A stretch of 33,943 nt of DNA from Beijerinckiaceae bacterium (GTDB lineage: Bacteria > Pseudomonadota > Alphaproteobacteria > Rhizobiales > Beijerinckiaceae), in NCBI GenBank assembly GCA_025458025.1, contig JALOTF010000060.1:1-33943 (forward strand). Direction: 5' to 3'. Under the pieces are notes generated by a model. That model did no database searches. It saw nothing but the letters and a program-made list of their open reading frames with translations, and was not told the origin of the DNA. Both the position numbers and the translations under genes were made by a program. Each line of letters starts with the position of its first letter. Positions within the stretch are counted from its first letter, which is position 1. This document shows, one piece after another, positions 25,936-33,627 of the stretch.

Positions 25936-26316
25936 TTACCTCGCCCATCCCGCGCCGAGCCACAGGCCGAGCGCGACAGCCGCCAGTGATCCCATCACCG
26001 ACACGCCGACATAAACCAGCGCAAGGCCGCTCGCCTCGCGCATCCACAAGCCTGCGGCATCCAGCGCGAAGGCGGAGAAGGTCGTATAGCCCCCGAGCAC
26101 GCCGGTCATCAGCAGGAAGCGCGCATCAGCACCGCCCGCATCCGGCGACAAGAGCAGGCGCGCCAGCAGCCCCATCACGAAGCAGCCGATGAGGTTAACC
26201 GCGAGCGTTCCCGCCGGAAAGCCCGTGCCGAACACCCGTGCCGCTCCCAGCCCCGTGAGCCAGCGCAGCACGGAGCCGGCGCCTCCACCGAGAAAGATGA
26301 GAAAAGCCGTTTGCAT
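25936..26316 (-). CDS. crcB: CrcB/Fluc fluoride exporter
   Basis: A 126-residue inner-membrane protein with four hydrophobic helices. It has the signature GGAGSVLRW near the N-terminus, GTLAVNLIGCF in helix two, and GGYTTFSAFALD in helix three with the conserved Thr/Ser/Phe fluoride-path residues. As a single-gene form it should work as an antiparallel homodimer channel expelling fluoride. I could not find the fluoride riboswitch consensus in the 5' region. It is upstream of and co-transcribed with the rluC-like gene. The AT-rich islet begins about 70 bases upstream. Confidence 0.93.
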   Translation of the reverse strand: MQTAFLIFLGGGAGSVLRWLTGLGAARVFGTGFPAGTLAVNLIGCFVMGLLARLLLSPDAGGADARFLLMTGVLGGYTTFSAFALDAAGLWMREASGLALVYVGVSVMGSLAAVALGLWLGAGWAR

Positions 26317-26430
26317 CGGGCCCTTGTGACAGGCGAAGGCGCATGCGGCAAGCCAGATAGAAGCGAGACCTGCTTGCTCCTGATAAGCAATAATTCTATC
26401 TTTTTACATGCATGTTTTGCCCGTCATTCT

Positions 26431-26805
26431 ATGAGAAAAAAGATGACAACTTTCTGTTTTTACTTGTTTTCTCACTTCGATATCTCGGAATTAATTGAAC
26501 AAAAAAGGGCACGCGAATCACCTGCCACAGATCACACGCCAGCAGAGGTCGATCAATTAAACAAAACACGCAAATATATGAATTTATTGAAATTAGATTT
26601 ATTGCCAAACGATATCGATGATTGCGAAAAAATAAAAATAGAAAAATTGGAATATAAATTTTTCTATTTTGTCGAATCCAATTGTGTAGATTTCTTTGTT
26701 TCACTTCAATCGGAACTGCATACAGTCGACAGAAACGCTTTTATTATATCTGATTGGTATTCAGGCCCTGCGGCCCTCGCGAAAAAAGAAGAGATCTTCG
26801 ACTAG
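26431..26805 (+). CDS. orphan ORF in AT-rich islet
   Basis: A 124-residue frame (MRKKMTTFCFYLF at the start, KKEEIFD at the end) in a stretch whose G+C content is about one third by hand count over 26401-26760, against well over 60% in the flanks. The protein is rich in Lys, Asp, Glu, Phe and Ile, with a helical middle (TPAEVDQLNKTRKYMNLLKLDLL) and a strand-rich half (LEYKFFYFVES; NAFIISDWYSG). There is no signal peptide, membrane segment or familiar motif. ATG 26431 and 26443 are both possible starts, neither with a strong ribosome site. A ten-base palindrome ACATGCATGT (26406-26415) lies just upstream. Base composition points to horizontal acquisition. I cannot assign a function, and it may not be expressed. 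Confidence 0.5.
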   Translation: MRKKMTTFCFYLFSHFDISELIEQKRARESPATDHTPAEVDQLNKTRKYMNLLKLDLLPNDIDDCEKIKIEKLEYKFFYFVESNCVDFFVSLQSELHTVDRNAFIISDWYSGPAALAKKEEIFD

Positions 26806-26956
26806 AAAATTTCCGAAGCCTTTCCGCTGGCCTAACGCAAGCTGCACGGCGCCGTCACCCCGCGTTCAGGCACAACAGCGCAGCTTCATCGGGCCGGAAA
26901 GGAACAGGGCATGCGTCTCCCGAGCCGGCTCATCCCTCTCTTGATCGAGGCTTCCC

Positions 26957-27364
26957 ATGACCGAAATGAAGAAACTCTCCCGCCGCGCGCTCGTGGCGGG
27001 TGCGGGTGCGCTCGCCGCTGCTCCGGCCTTTGCCGCGACGGGAACAGCGCCCACGCCCATCGCGACGCTCTGGAGCGAAGCGCAAACCCTCGCCTCAAAG
27101 CTCGCCGCGCATCGCGGGGCGATCGCCGCAGCCGCTTCCCGCACCGGCAACTCGACGCCGGGCTGGATGCGCCTCGGTGGCGAGGCGAACCGGATCGCCG
27201 AAGCGCGCTACGGTAAGCTCGTAGCCATCCTGCATGAAACACCGCGCAACAATGGCGATCTCGCGATCCTCGCGAAGGTAAGCCAGGATGCGGATATCCA
27301 GCTCGGCGCGCGCCTCTGGGCCTCGGAGAAGCTCGCGGCGGCGACGGTCGCGCTGCATGCGTGA
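26957..27364 (+). CDS. small Tat-exported protein of unknown function
   Basis: A 135-residue protein whose N-terminus has a twin-arginine signal (KLSRRALVAGAGALAAAPAFA), with cleavage near residue 26. The mature part is a helical, Ala-rich protein without cysteines (LWSEAQTLASKLAAHRGAIAAAA; AKVSQDADIQLGARLWASEKLAAATVAL). Family is unknown to me. GAGG at about eight bases precedes the start. It is convergent with the Pr6Pr membrane protein gene, and a palindromic element lies between the stops. Confidence 0.68.
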   Translation: MTEMKKLSRRALVAGAGALAAAPAFAATGTAPTPIATLWSEAQTLASKLAAHRGAIAAAASRTGNSTPGWMRLGGEANRIAEARYGKLVAILHETPRNNGDLAILAKVSQDADIQLGARLWASEKLAAATVALHA

Positions 27365-27390
27365 GCCTGTGATGCCAGAACCACAACCGA

Positions 27391-27416
27391 GCCCTCTCCC
27401 GGCTCAGGGAGAGGGC
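27391..27416. repeat. palindromic element (possible dispersed repeat or two-way terminator)
   Basis: GCCCTCTCCC (27391-27400), loop GGCTCA, GGGAGAGGGC (27407-27416): a perfect ten-base stem between convergent genes. The loop contains the stop codon of the Pr6Pr gene, and one arm encodes its last residues. Palindromes of this sequence are common as dispersed repeats in high-GC proteobacteria. No second copy was noticed in the window. Confidence 0.6.
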
Positions 27417-28036
27417 AACCGTGCTTCAAGCCGCTTCGCCAAAGCCACCATGCCGAGGCAGGCCAGCGCGAAGAAGAAGCCAATCACCGCCGAATTGATG
27501 GCCACCTGCCCGTAGCCCAGCGTTTTCGCATCGAGGAACGGATACGGATACCACCCCTCCAGCTTCCCCCGGATCTGCGCATAGAACGCATAGCCTACGG
27601 GAAAAGCGAGCCAGCGCGCGACATCCGCATAAGCGAGCCCCGCTTTCGGTGAGAAACGCAGCCAGAAAGCGAAAGTCAGCAGCGGCATGGCCGTATGCAG
27701 ACCCTGATCGGCCCACCAATGCAGGCCCACGGGGTTCCACAAGCCGCTGAGCAGCAGGTGATAGACTGCGCCGACCAGCGCGATGCAGACCGTGAGGCTC
27801 GCAAGTATCCCGGCCTTGGCCGCGTGCCCAAAGGCGATCCGCGCCATAATAGCGACAATCGTGATATTCGTGAGGATGGTGAAATAGCCGAGGAACCACC
27901 AGAGCGAGGCAATGGTGCCGAGGCCCATCTCCCGGCCTTTCCAGACCAGCACAATCGCCTGTGCGACAAGCGAAACTAAACCGAGCGCCGCGATCGCCCC
28001 GGCGAAAACGCGCCCGCTCCTTCGCATATCCGTCAT
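27404..28036 (-). CDS. Pr6Pr family membrane protein
   Basis: A 210-residue inner-membrane protein with about six helices. The pattern fits the Pr6Pr family: WWFLGYFTILTN near residue 50, LLLSGLWNPVGLHWWADQGLHTAMPLL in the middle, and WYPYPFLDA before the last helix. The histidines and tryptophans in the central loop are conserved in the family as I recall it. Function is unknown. The start overlaps the rarA stop as ATGA, so it is translationally coupled to rarA; the functional link is not clear. Its final residues (ARLPSP) are encoded within a palindromic repeat. Confidence 0.82.
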   Translation of the reverse strand: MTDMRRSGRVFAGAIAALGLVSLVAQAIVLVWKGREMGLGTIASLWWFLGYFTILTNITIVAIMARIAFGHAAKAGILASLTVCIALVGAVYHLLLSGLWNPVGLHWWADQGLHTAMPLLTFAFWLRFSPKAGLAYADVARWLAFPVGYAFYAQIRGKLEGWYPYPFLDAKTLGYGQVAINSAVIGFFFALACLGMVALAKRLEARLPSP

Positions 28037-29316
28037 TCGCCCTTGCGCTCCCGGCGCAGGCGATCCCAGAATTCCAACCGCTTCAGGATTTCCCGCTCGA
28101 AGCCGCGCTCGGGCGGCTGATAGAAATGCTGGCGCCCCAGCTTTTCCGGCCAGTAATCCTGCCCGGAAAAGGCATGCGGCTCATCGTGATCGTAGGCGTA
28201 GCCCGAGCCGTAGCCCTCGTTCTTCATGAGTTTCGTCGGCGCGTTGAGGATGGTCTTCGGTGGCATCAGCGATCCCGCTTCCTTCGCCACCCGGTTTGCG
28301 GCCTTAAAGGCGACATAAGCCGCGTTCGATTTCGGTGCGGTCGCGAGGTAGAGAACACAATTAGCAAGCGCGAGTTCGCCCTCGGGCGAGCCGAGTTGCT
28401 CAGAGGCCTCCGCCGCCGCGCGGGCATGGATCAGCGCCTGCGGATCCGCGAGGCCGATATCCTCCACCGCCATCCGCACGAGCCGCCGCGCGAGGAAGCG
28501 CGGGTCTTCCCCTGCCTCCACCATGCGGCAGAAATAATAGAGCGCGGCATCGGGGTCAGAGCCGCGCACGCATTTGTGCAGGGCGGAAATGAGGTTGTAA
28601 TGCCCCTCCTCCGCCTTGTCGTAGAGCGGCGCGCGCCGCTGAAGGGCGGCCATCAGCGCGGCTTCATCGAGCGTTTCGTCGGGCTTAGCCGCCCGCCAGA
28701 CATCCTCGGCAAGTGTGAGAATTGCACGGCCATCGCCATCGGCCATGCCGAGAAGGGTCTGGCGCGCCTCCGGCGTCAGCGGCAAGGGCTCGCCCATAGT
28801 GGCCTCGGCCCGCGCAAGAAGCCGCTCCAGAGCCGCCTCATCCAGCGATTGGAAGGTGAGCACACGCGCACGCGATAGCAGCGCGGAATTGAGCGCGAAG
28901 CTCGGGTTTTCGGTCGTGGCCCCGATCAGCGTGACGGTGCCATCCTCCATGACGGGAAGGAAGCTGTCCTGCTGTGCCTTGTTGAAGCGGTGGATCTCAT
29001 CCACGAAAAGAAGCGTGCCCTGCCCCATCTGCCGGCGCAGGCGCGCAGCCTCGAAGGCCTTCTTGAGGTCGGCAACGCCAGAGAAAATCGCTGAAATCGG
29101 CTCGAAAGCATAGGCAGGGCGGCTCGCCGCCAGCGCGCGGGCGAAGCTGGTCTTGCCCGAGCCGGGCGGCCCCCAGAGGATCATCGAGGGCAGATCCAGC
29201 GCTTCGAGCAGGCGCGCAATCGCGCCACCCTCGCCGGTCAGGTGCTCCTGCCCCACGAGATCGCCCACCGCGAGCGGACGCAGGCGATCCGCCAGAGGCC
29301 GCGCCGGCGCGTCCAT
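28033..29316 (-). CDS. rarA: replication-associated recombination protein RarA (MgsA)
   Basis: A 427-residue AAA+ ATPase that acts at stalled replication forks. It has Walker A (GPPGSGKTS), Walker B (LLFVDEIHRF), sensor 1 (LIGATTENPSF), an arginine finger region (LLSRARVLTF), and the C-terminal tetramerisation part (GHYNLISALHKCVRGSDPDAALYY; PPKTILNAPTKLMKNEGYG). The start could be GTG 29325, which overlaps the protease stop, or ATG 29316, two bases after it; I chose the ATG. It is downstream of the Do-type protease gene, as in many Alphaproteobacteria. Confidence 0.94.
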   Translation of the reverse strand: MDAPARPLADRLRPLAVGDLVGQEHLTGEGGAIARLLEALDLPSMILWGPPGSGKTSFARALAASRPAYAFEPISAIFSGVADLKKAFEAARLRRQMGQGTLLFVDEIHRFNKAQQDSFLPVMEDGTVTLIGATTENPSFALNSALLSRARVLTFQSLDEAALERLLARAEATMGEPLPLTPEARQTLLGMADGDGRAILTLAEDVWRAAKPDETLDEAALMAALQRRAPLYDKAEEGHYNLISALHKCVRGSDPDAALYYFCRMVEAGEDPRFLARRLVRMAVEDIGLADPQALIHARAAAEASEQLGSPEGELALANCVLYLATAPKSNAAYVAFKAANRVAKEAGSLMPPKTILNAPTKLMKNEGYGSGYAYDHDEPHAFSGQDYWPEKLGRQHFYQPPERGFEREILKRLEFWDRLRRERKGE

Positions 29317-29317
29317 G

Positions 29318-30772
29318 TCACCCACCCAGGGTTGTCGTCAGAGTCTGCCCGGCGCGGTTGAACACGATGCGCCAGAGATAGGTACGCCCCTTCGCGGCGC
29401 GATCAAACGCGACCGTATCGGTGAGGCGCTGGCCGTTGATGGCGAGCAGCACATCGCCGGGCTGGAAACCAACCTGCTCCGCCGTGGAACCTGCCGCGAC
29501 CGCACTCACGACCACGCCATCATCGATCCCGCTGACCGAGAATTCCTCACGCGTCGCGGGCGAATTGTTCACGACCGTCACACCCCGGAAGGGCGAGGCG
29601 ACCGAAATCGTCACGGGCTGGCGCGGCGGCACCTCGGGTGCGCCCTGAAGCGCGACGGTGACCTCCTGAACCTTCCCCGCGCGCAGGATGGACATCTTCA
29701 CAGTTCCGCCCACGGGCCTGGTCGCAAAGCGGAAGCCGAAGCCGTCGGGATCATCGATCGCGTGGCCGTCAACCTGCGTGATGACATCGAGCCGCTTCAG
29801 GCCGGCAGCATCGGCCGGTCCACCGGGCACGAGATTGGCCACCAGCGCGCCGACCGGACGCGGAAGCGACAGGGTTTCCGCCAGTTCCGCCGTCACCGGC
29901 TGGAGCGAGGCCCCAAACCACGGCCGGCGCACCACGCCGCCACCCTGACGTGCGCTGGCAAGAACGCTTGCCACCATATTGGCGGGAATCGCGAATCCGA
30001 TGCCGTGACTACCGCCGGACCGCGAGAAAATCGCGGTGTTGATGCCCATCACCCGGCCCGCCATATCCACCAGCGCGCCGCCCGAATTCCCGGGGTTGAT
30101 GGCCGCATCCGTCTGCAGGAAGAACTGGTAATCCGAGATTCCCACCTGCGTGCGCGCCACCGCAGAGATGATGCCCTGCGTCACGGTCTGGCCCACGCCA
30201 AAAGGATTGCCGATCGCAAGCACGAGATCACCCACCTCGAGATCGTCGGAATTGCCGAGATCGAGGAACGGGAATTCCACCCCGCCCTTCAGCTTCAGCA
30301 CGGCAAGATCGGTCTTGGGGTCGCGCAGCACGATGCTCGCCTCAAATTCACGGCGATCCGCCAGCGAGACCTTAATCTCGTTCATGCCTTCGATGACGTG
30401 GTTGTTCGTCACCACGAGGCCATCCTTTGCGAGGATCACGCCGGAACCAACAGATTGGCGCGTGCGTTCTGGTGCACCACCGAAGAAGCGCTCGAAGAAG
30501 GGGTCGCCCTCGAAGGGGTTGCGCGCGCGGTTGGAACGCTGCGAAGCGTAGATATTCACCACAGCCGGCGCGGCCTTCTTCACCACCGGCGAAAAAGACA
30601 GGCCTATTTCGGCCTTGTTCGCCGGCGGACGCGGATCACCCCGCCGCAGGAAATCCAGCGGGCCACCCTGCGCAAAAGCAGCCTGTGCGAGGCCCAAGCC
30701 GAAGAGAACCAGAAGGGCGCACGGCAGCCAGCCGTTGCGGCGGGCGCGTTTGGCACAGGTTGTGTTTGTCAT
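29318..30772 (-). CDS. Do-family (DegP/DegQ) periplasmic serine protease
   Basis: A 484-residue HtrA protease/chaperone. It has a signal peptide (LVLFGLGLAQAAFAQ, cleavage near residue 35) and a trypsin-like domain with catalytic His125 (NNHVIEG), Asp155 (PKTDLAV) and Ser230 (NPGNSGGAL). Two PDZ domains follow, the first near residues 280-370 (VGALVANLVPGGPADAAGL) and the second near residues 395-470 (VVSAVAAGSTAEQVGFQPGDVL). It should degrade or refold misfolded envelope proteins. The start at 30772 is set by the signal peptide; no strong ribosome site is seen. It is the first gene after the rplQ terminator and drives rarA and Pr6Pr downstream. A possible ECF-sigma promoter is present upstream. 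Confidence 0.94.
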   Translation of the reverse strand: MTNTTCAKRARRNGWLPCALLVLFGLGLAQAAFAQGGPLDFLRRGDPRPPANKAEIGLSFSPVVKKAAPAVVNIYASQRSNRARNPFEGDPFFERFFGGAPERTRQSVGSGVILAKDGLVVTNNHVIEGMNEIKVSLADRREFEASIVLRDPKTDLAVLKLKGGVEFPFLDLGNSDDLEVGDLVLAIGNPFGVGQTVTQGIISAVARTQVGISDYQFFLQTDAAINPGNSGGALVDMAGRVMGINTAIFSRSGGSHGIGFAIPANMVASVLASARQGGGVVRRPWFGASLQPVTAELAETLSLPRPVGALVANLVPGGPADAAGLKRLDVITQVDGHAIDDPDGFGFRFATRPVGGTVKMSILRAGKVQEVTVALQGAPEVPPRQPVTISVASPFRGVTVVNNSPATREEFSVSGIDDGVVVSAVAAGSTAEQVGFQPGDVLLAINGQRLTDTVAFDRAAKGRTYLWRIVFNRAGQTLTTTLGG

Positions 30773-30827
30773 GGCTTCATAACCCTGAAGATGCAGGAGG
30801 GCGCGGTCGGGGAGAATCCGCGTCTTG

Positions 30828-30854
30828 AACACACAGCTCGTTTACACCAGTTCC
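30828..30854 (-). promoter_or_regulatory. possible ECF-sigma-type promoter for the Do protease
   Basis: On the minus strand GGAAC (30854-30850) is followed after 18 bases by TGTT (30831-30828), about 55 bases before the protease start. GGAAC is the usual -35 core of stress ECF sigma factors; the -10 fit is partial. Confidence 0.25.
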
Positions 30855-30893
30855 GCGACCATTGATCCAGCCTCAGAAACTGGAATTCCCTTT

Positions 30894-30913
30894 CGCGGGC
30901 ATCATTGCCCGCG
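30894..30913. repeat. perfect hairpin upstream of the Do protease gene
   Basis: CGCGGGCA-TCAT-TGCCCGCG, an eight-base perfect stem with a four-base loop. It lies between the rplQ terminator and the protease start, with no T-tract. Confidence 0.4.
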
Positions 30914-30970
30914 CGCTGCGCGAGGCCGGGCGGCTGAAGGAACCGAACGCCAGCCCCTGAAAACGGCAAC

Positions 30971-30994
30971 AAAAAAGGCGGCCGAAGCCGCCTT
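30971..30994 (-). terminator. intrinsic terminator of the alpha operon (after rplQ)
   Basis: Read on the minus strand, AAGGCGGC-TTCG-GCCGCCTT (30994-30975) is followed by TTTT. The perfect eight-base stem with a UUCG tetraloop and U-tract lies 26 bases past the rplQ stop. Confidence 0.9.
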
Positions 30995-31020
30995 GTTCAC
31001 CGGGTTGGCGCTGCATGCCT

Positions 31021-31443
31021 TCAGGCCACAGCGGCCTCACCCTTCTCGGCTGCGCGAGCCTTGTCGGCCTTGCCCTTGGCATCGACATCGCGATCCACGA
31101 ACTCGATGACGGCCATCGGAGCCGAGTCGCCGTAGCGGAAGCCGGCCTTCAGCACGCGGGTGTAGCCACCATTGCGCGCGGCATAACGCGGAGCGAGCAC
31201 GTCGAAGAGCTTGCGGACCAGCGTCTCGTCGCGCAGCTCGGAAATGGCCTGGCGGCGAGCATTAAGATCGCCCTTCTTACCGAGCGTGACGAGCTTCTCC
31301 ACGACCGGACGAAGATCCTTCGCCTTCGGCAGCGTGGTCACGATCTGCTCGTGATTGATGAGCGCCTGCGCAAGATTGGCGAACATCGCCTTGCGATGGC
31401 TGGACGTACGCGAGAAGCGACGACCGCGGAAACCGTGACGCAT
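31021..31443 (-). CDS. rplQ: 50S ribosomal protein L17
   Basis: A 140-residue ribosomal protein. It has the L17 N-terminus ([19 protein letters not shown]), the [15 protein letters not shown] signature and [16 protein letters not shown], with an Ala/Lys-rich C-terminal tail common in Alphaproteobacteria. It is the last gene of the rpsM-rpsK-rpoA-rplQ operon and is followed by a strong terminator. The 90-base spacer from rpoA holds two short hairpins. Confidence 0.98.
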   Translation of the reverse strand: MRHGFRGRRFSRTSSHRKAMFANLAQALINHEQIVTTLPKAKDLRPVVEKLVTLGKKGDLNARRQAISELRDETLVRKLFDVLAPRYAARNGGYTRVLKAGFRYGDSAPMAVIEFVDRDVDAKGKADKARAAEKGEAAVA

Positions 31444-31463
31444 GGACCTTACTCCATTTCAGC

Positions 31464-31526
31464 CAGCCACCGTGTCAAGGAATGGCTGCGCTTCTTGATT
31501 GTCCCGCCGCCGCGAACCGGAGGCGG
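31464..31526. other. two hairpins in the rpoA-rplQ spacer
   Basis: CAGCCA (31464-31469) pairs with TGGCTG (31483-31488), and CCGCC (31507-31511) pairs with GGCGG (31522-31526). Neither has a T-tract, so they are more likely mRNA stability or processing elements than terminators. Confidence 0.35.
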
Positions 31527-31533
31527 AAAAGGC

Positions 31534-32550
31534 TCAGTAGTGTTCTTCGAAGCGCTTCGCGAGATCTTCGATGTTCTCGGGCGGCCAGCCCGGCACTTCC
31601 ATGCCGAGATGCAGCCCCATCTGTGCGAGAACTTCCTTGATCTCGTTGAGCGACTTACGGCCAAAGTTCGGGGTGCGGAGCATTTCTGCTTCCGACTTCT
31701 GGATCAGATCGCCGATATAGACGATGTTATCGTTCTTCAGGCAGTTCGCCGAGCGGACCGAGAGTTCCAGTTCGTCCACCTTCTTCAGCAGAGCCGGATT
31801 GAAGGCGAGATCCGGAATAGCCGGTGCGGCTTCCTGCTTCTTCGGCTCCTCGAAATTGAGGAAGATATCCAACTGGTCCTGCAGGATGCGCGCCGAGAAG
31901 GCGAGCGCATCTTCCGGAGTCACCGAGCCATCGGTCTCGATGGTCATGGTCAGCTTGTCGTAATCGAGAATCTGGCCCGAACGGGTATTCTCGACGCGAT
32001 ACGACACCTTGCGCACCGGGGAGAACAGGCTGTCGACCGGGATAAGGCCGATCATCGCGTCTTCCGGACGGTTGCGCTCGGCAGGGACATAGCCCTTGCC
32101 GCTAGTGACATGGAGTTCCATGCGGATCTCGGCGCCGTCATCGAGCGTGCAGATCTCGAGTTCCGGGTTGAGCACCTGAATGTCGCCGGTCACGCCGATA
32201 TCGCCGGCAGTGACAACGCCCGGGCCCTGCTTGCGCAGCATAAGGCGCTTGGTGCCATCGCCGCCCATCTTGAGCGCGATGTCCTTCACATTCAGCACGA
32301 TATCGGTGACGTCCTCGCGGACGCCCGGGATCGAGGAGAACTCATGCAGCACGCCGTCGATGTGGATCGCGGTAACGGACGCGCCCTGCAGCGAGGACAG
32401 AAGAACGCGACGCAGCGCGTTGCCGAGCGTCATGCCAAAGCCACGCTCCAGCGGCTCGGCCACGACGGTCGCCACGCGGCCGGCATCATCACCCGGGATG
32501 ACCTCGAGCTTCTTCGGCTTGATCAGTTCCTGCCAGTTCTTCTGGATCAC
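31534..32550 (-). CDS. rpoA: DNA-directed RNA polymerase alpha subunit
   Basis: A 338-residue subunit. The N-terminal assembly domain shows [23 protein letters not shown] and the dimer-forming segments. The C-terminal DNA/activator-binding domain has [19 protein letters not shown] and [14 protein letters not shown]. The start is GTG at 32550 (V-I-Q-K-N-W), with GAGAGG upstream; the reading frame to 32589 is an artefact of the spacer. It is the third gene of the operon. Confidence 0.98.
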   Translation of the reverse strand: MIQKNWQELIKPKKLEVIPGDDAGRVATVVAEPLERGFGMTLGNALRRVLLSSLQGASVTAIHIDGVLHEFSSIPGVREDVTDIVLNVKDIALKMGGDGTKRLMLRKQGPGVVTAGDIGVTGDIQVLNPELEICTLDDGAEIRMELHVTSGKGYVPAERNRPEDAMIGLIPVDSLFSPVRKVSYRVENTRSGQILDYDKLTMTIETDGSVTPEDALAFSARILQDQLDIFLNFEEPKKQEAAPAIPDLAFNPALLKKVDELELSVRSANCLKNDNIVYIGDLIQKSEAEMLRTPNFGRKSLNEIKEVLAQMGLHLGMEVPGWPPENIEDLAKRFEEHY

Positions 32551-32578
32551 GTGCAAACCTCTCGACGGATACGGAACG

Positions 32579-32600
32579 GCCCGCGCCATGAAGCGCGGGC
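32579..32600. other. perfect hairpin in the rpsK-rpoA spacer
   Basis: GCCCGCGC (32579-32586), six-base loop, GCGCGGGC (32593-32600): an eight-base perfect stem 29 bases before the rpoA start. It has no T-tract, and could affect rpoA translation or mRNA processing. Confidence 0.4.
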
Positions 32601-32623
32601 GGGAGCAGTCTCGCGGAACGAAA

Positions 32624-33013
32624 TCAGACGCGGCGGCGCTTGCGCGGGCGGCAGCCGTTATGCGGGATCGGCGTCACGTCACGGATCGAGGTGACGTTGA
32701 AGCCGGCGGCCTGAAGGGCGCGGAGCGCCGATTCACGACCCGAACCCGGACCCGACACTTCCACCTCGACGGTGCGCATGCCGTGCTCGGACGCCTTGCG
32801 GGCCGCATCTTCCGCCGCGACCTGCGCCGCATACGGGGTCGACTTCTTGGAACCCTTGAAGCCCATCGCGCCCGACGTGGACCAGGCAATGGTGTTGCCC
32901 TGCGCGTCGGTAATGGTGATCATCGTGTTGTTGAAGGACGCGTTCACGTGAACGATCCCCGACACGATGTTCTTGCGTTCGCGGCGGCGAACTCGGGTTG
33001 CTTCCTTGGCCAT
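32624..33013 (-). CDS. rpsK: 30S ribosomal protein S11
   Basis: A 129-residue protein of normal length. It shows the [20 protein letters not shown] segment, the [20 protein letters not shown] helix, the [13 protein letters not shown] motif and the C-terminal [16 protein letters not shown] tail. It sits on the platform of the 30S subunit. It is the second gene of the operon, after rpsM with a 66-base spacer that contains a hairpin. Confidence 0.98.
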   Translation of the reverse strand: MAKEATRVRRRERKNIVSGIVHVNASFNNTMITITDAQGNTIAWSTSGAMGFKGSKKSTPYAAQVAAEDAARKASEHGMRTVEVEVSGPGSGRESALRALQAAGFNVTSIRDVTPIPHNGCRPRKRRRV

Positions 33014-33038
33014 GCTCTCAGCGCCTTCGTCCTGTCAT

Positions 33039-33071
33039 CGGCCGTTCCGCCAGAAAAGCGGAGCACGGCCG
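33039..33071. other. bulged hairpin in the rpsM-rpsK spacer
   Basis: CGGCCGT-TCCGC (33039-33050) pairs with GCGGA (33058-33062) and ACGGCCG (33065-33071): twelve pairs with a two-base bulge and a seven-base loop. On the minus strand no T-tract follows. It may be a control or processing element. Confidence 0.45.
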
Positions 33072-33079
33072 GAAAAAGC

Positions 33080-33448
33080 TTACTTCTTCTTGCCGGCGAT
33101 CGGCTTCGCCTTGCCCTTGCGGGTGCGGGCGTTGGTGCTCGTGCGCTGGCCGTGAACGGGCAGGCCACGACGATGGCGCAGGCCGCGATAGCAACCGAGA
33201 TCCATCAGCCGCTTGATGTTCATCGCGGTCTCGCGACGCAGGTCGCCTTCCACGATGTAATCGCGGTCGATCGTCTCGCGGATCTGCAGCACTTCGGCGT
33301 CCGTCAGCTGGTTGACGCGGCGCTCGGCCGGGATGCCAACCTTCTGGCAGATTTCAACGGCATTCACCGGGCCGATGCCGTGAATGTAGCGAAGCGCGAT
33401 CATCACGCGCTTATTCGTCGGAATGTTGACGCCGGCAATACGAGCCAC
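33080..33448 (-). CDS. rpsM: 30S ribosomal protein S13
   Basis: A 122-residue protein of standard length. It contains [14 protein letters not shown], the [13 protein letters not shown] motif, [19 protein letters not shown] and the basic tail [16 protein letters not shown]. The start is GTG at 33448 with GAGGAG upstream. The reading frame is open much further upstream and runs into a GMC-oxidoreductase fragment, but the terminator hairpin and ribosome site argue that S13 starts at 33448. It is the first gene of the operon; adk and secY, which normally precede it, are absent at this edge. Confidence 0.97.
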   Translation of the reverse strand: MARIAGVNIPTNKRVMIALRYIHGIGPVNAVEICQKVGIPAERRVNQLTDAEVLQIRETIDRDYIVEGDLRRETAMNIKRLMDLGCYRGLRHRRGLPVHGQRTSTNARTRKGKAKPIAGKKK

Positions 33449-33596
33449 CGCTCTTCTCCTCAACCGCTCGGGATACGGCGACCCGCTCCCGTTTCTTCCA
33501 TGGCGATGCGCCTGAACCGACGCATACCCGAAAATTCCTGGCTTCCGACGACAGGCCTGAATGGAACAATGTTCCGTCTGACCCCTGGTTTTCTCC

Positions 33597-33627
33597 AAAA
33601 GCAAAACGCGCGAGGCAACCCCGCGCG
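33597..33627 (-). terminator. intrinsic terminator upstream of rpsM
   Basis: On the minus strand a nine-pair stem (33627-33619 with 33615-33607, one G-U pair, three-base loop) is followed by TTTTGCTTTT (33606-33597). The upstream arm coincides with the last codons of the GMC fragment. It fits the end of the gene that normally precedes rpsM. Confidence 0.75.

Noticed and set aside
26317-26430. Possible fluoride riboswitch before crcB
   Set aside because: I looked for the conserved pseudoknot blocks of the fluoride riboswitch on the minus strand and did not find them.
29153-30865. A 570-residue open frame on the plus strand opposite the Do protease
   Set aside because: It is antisense to a complete protease with its catalytic triad; no motif supports it.
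31015-32694. A 559-residue open frame on the plus strand opposite rplQ and rpoA
   Set aside because: It is antisense to ribosomal and polymerase genes; no motif supports it.
33579-33587. GGGTCAGAC-like sequence, reminiscent of REP elements linked to tyrosine transposases
   Set aside because: Only a short match on the minus strand, with no paired inverted copy and no transposase nearby.
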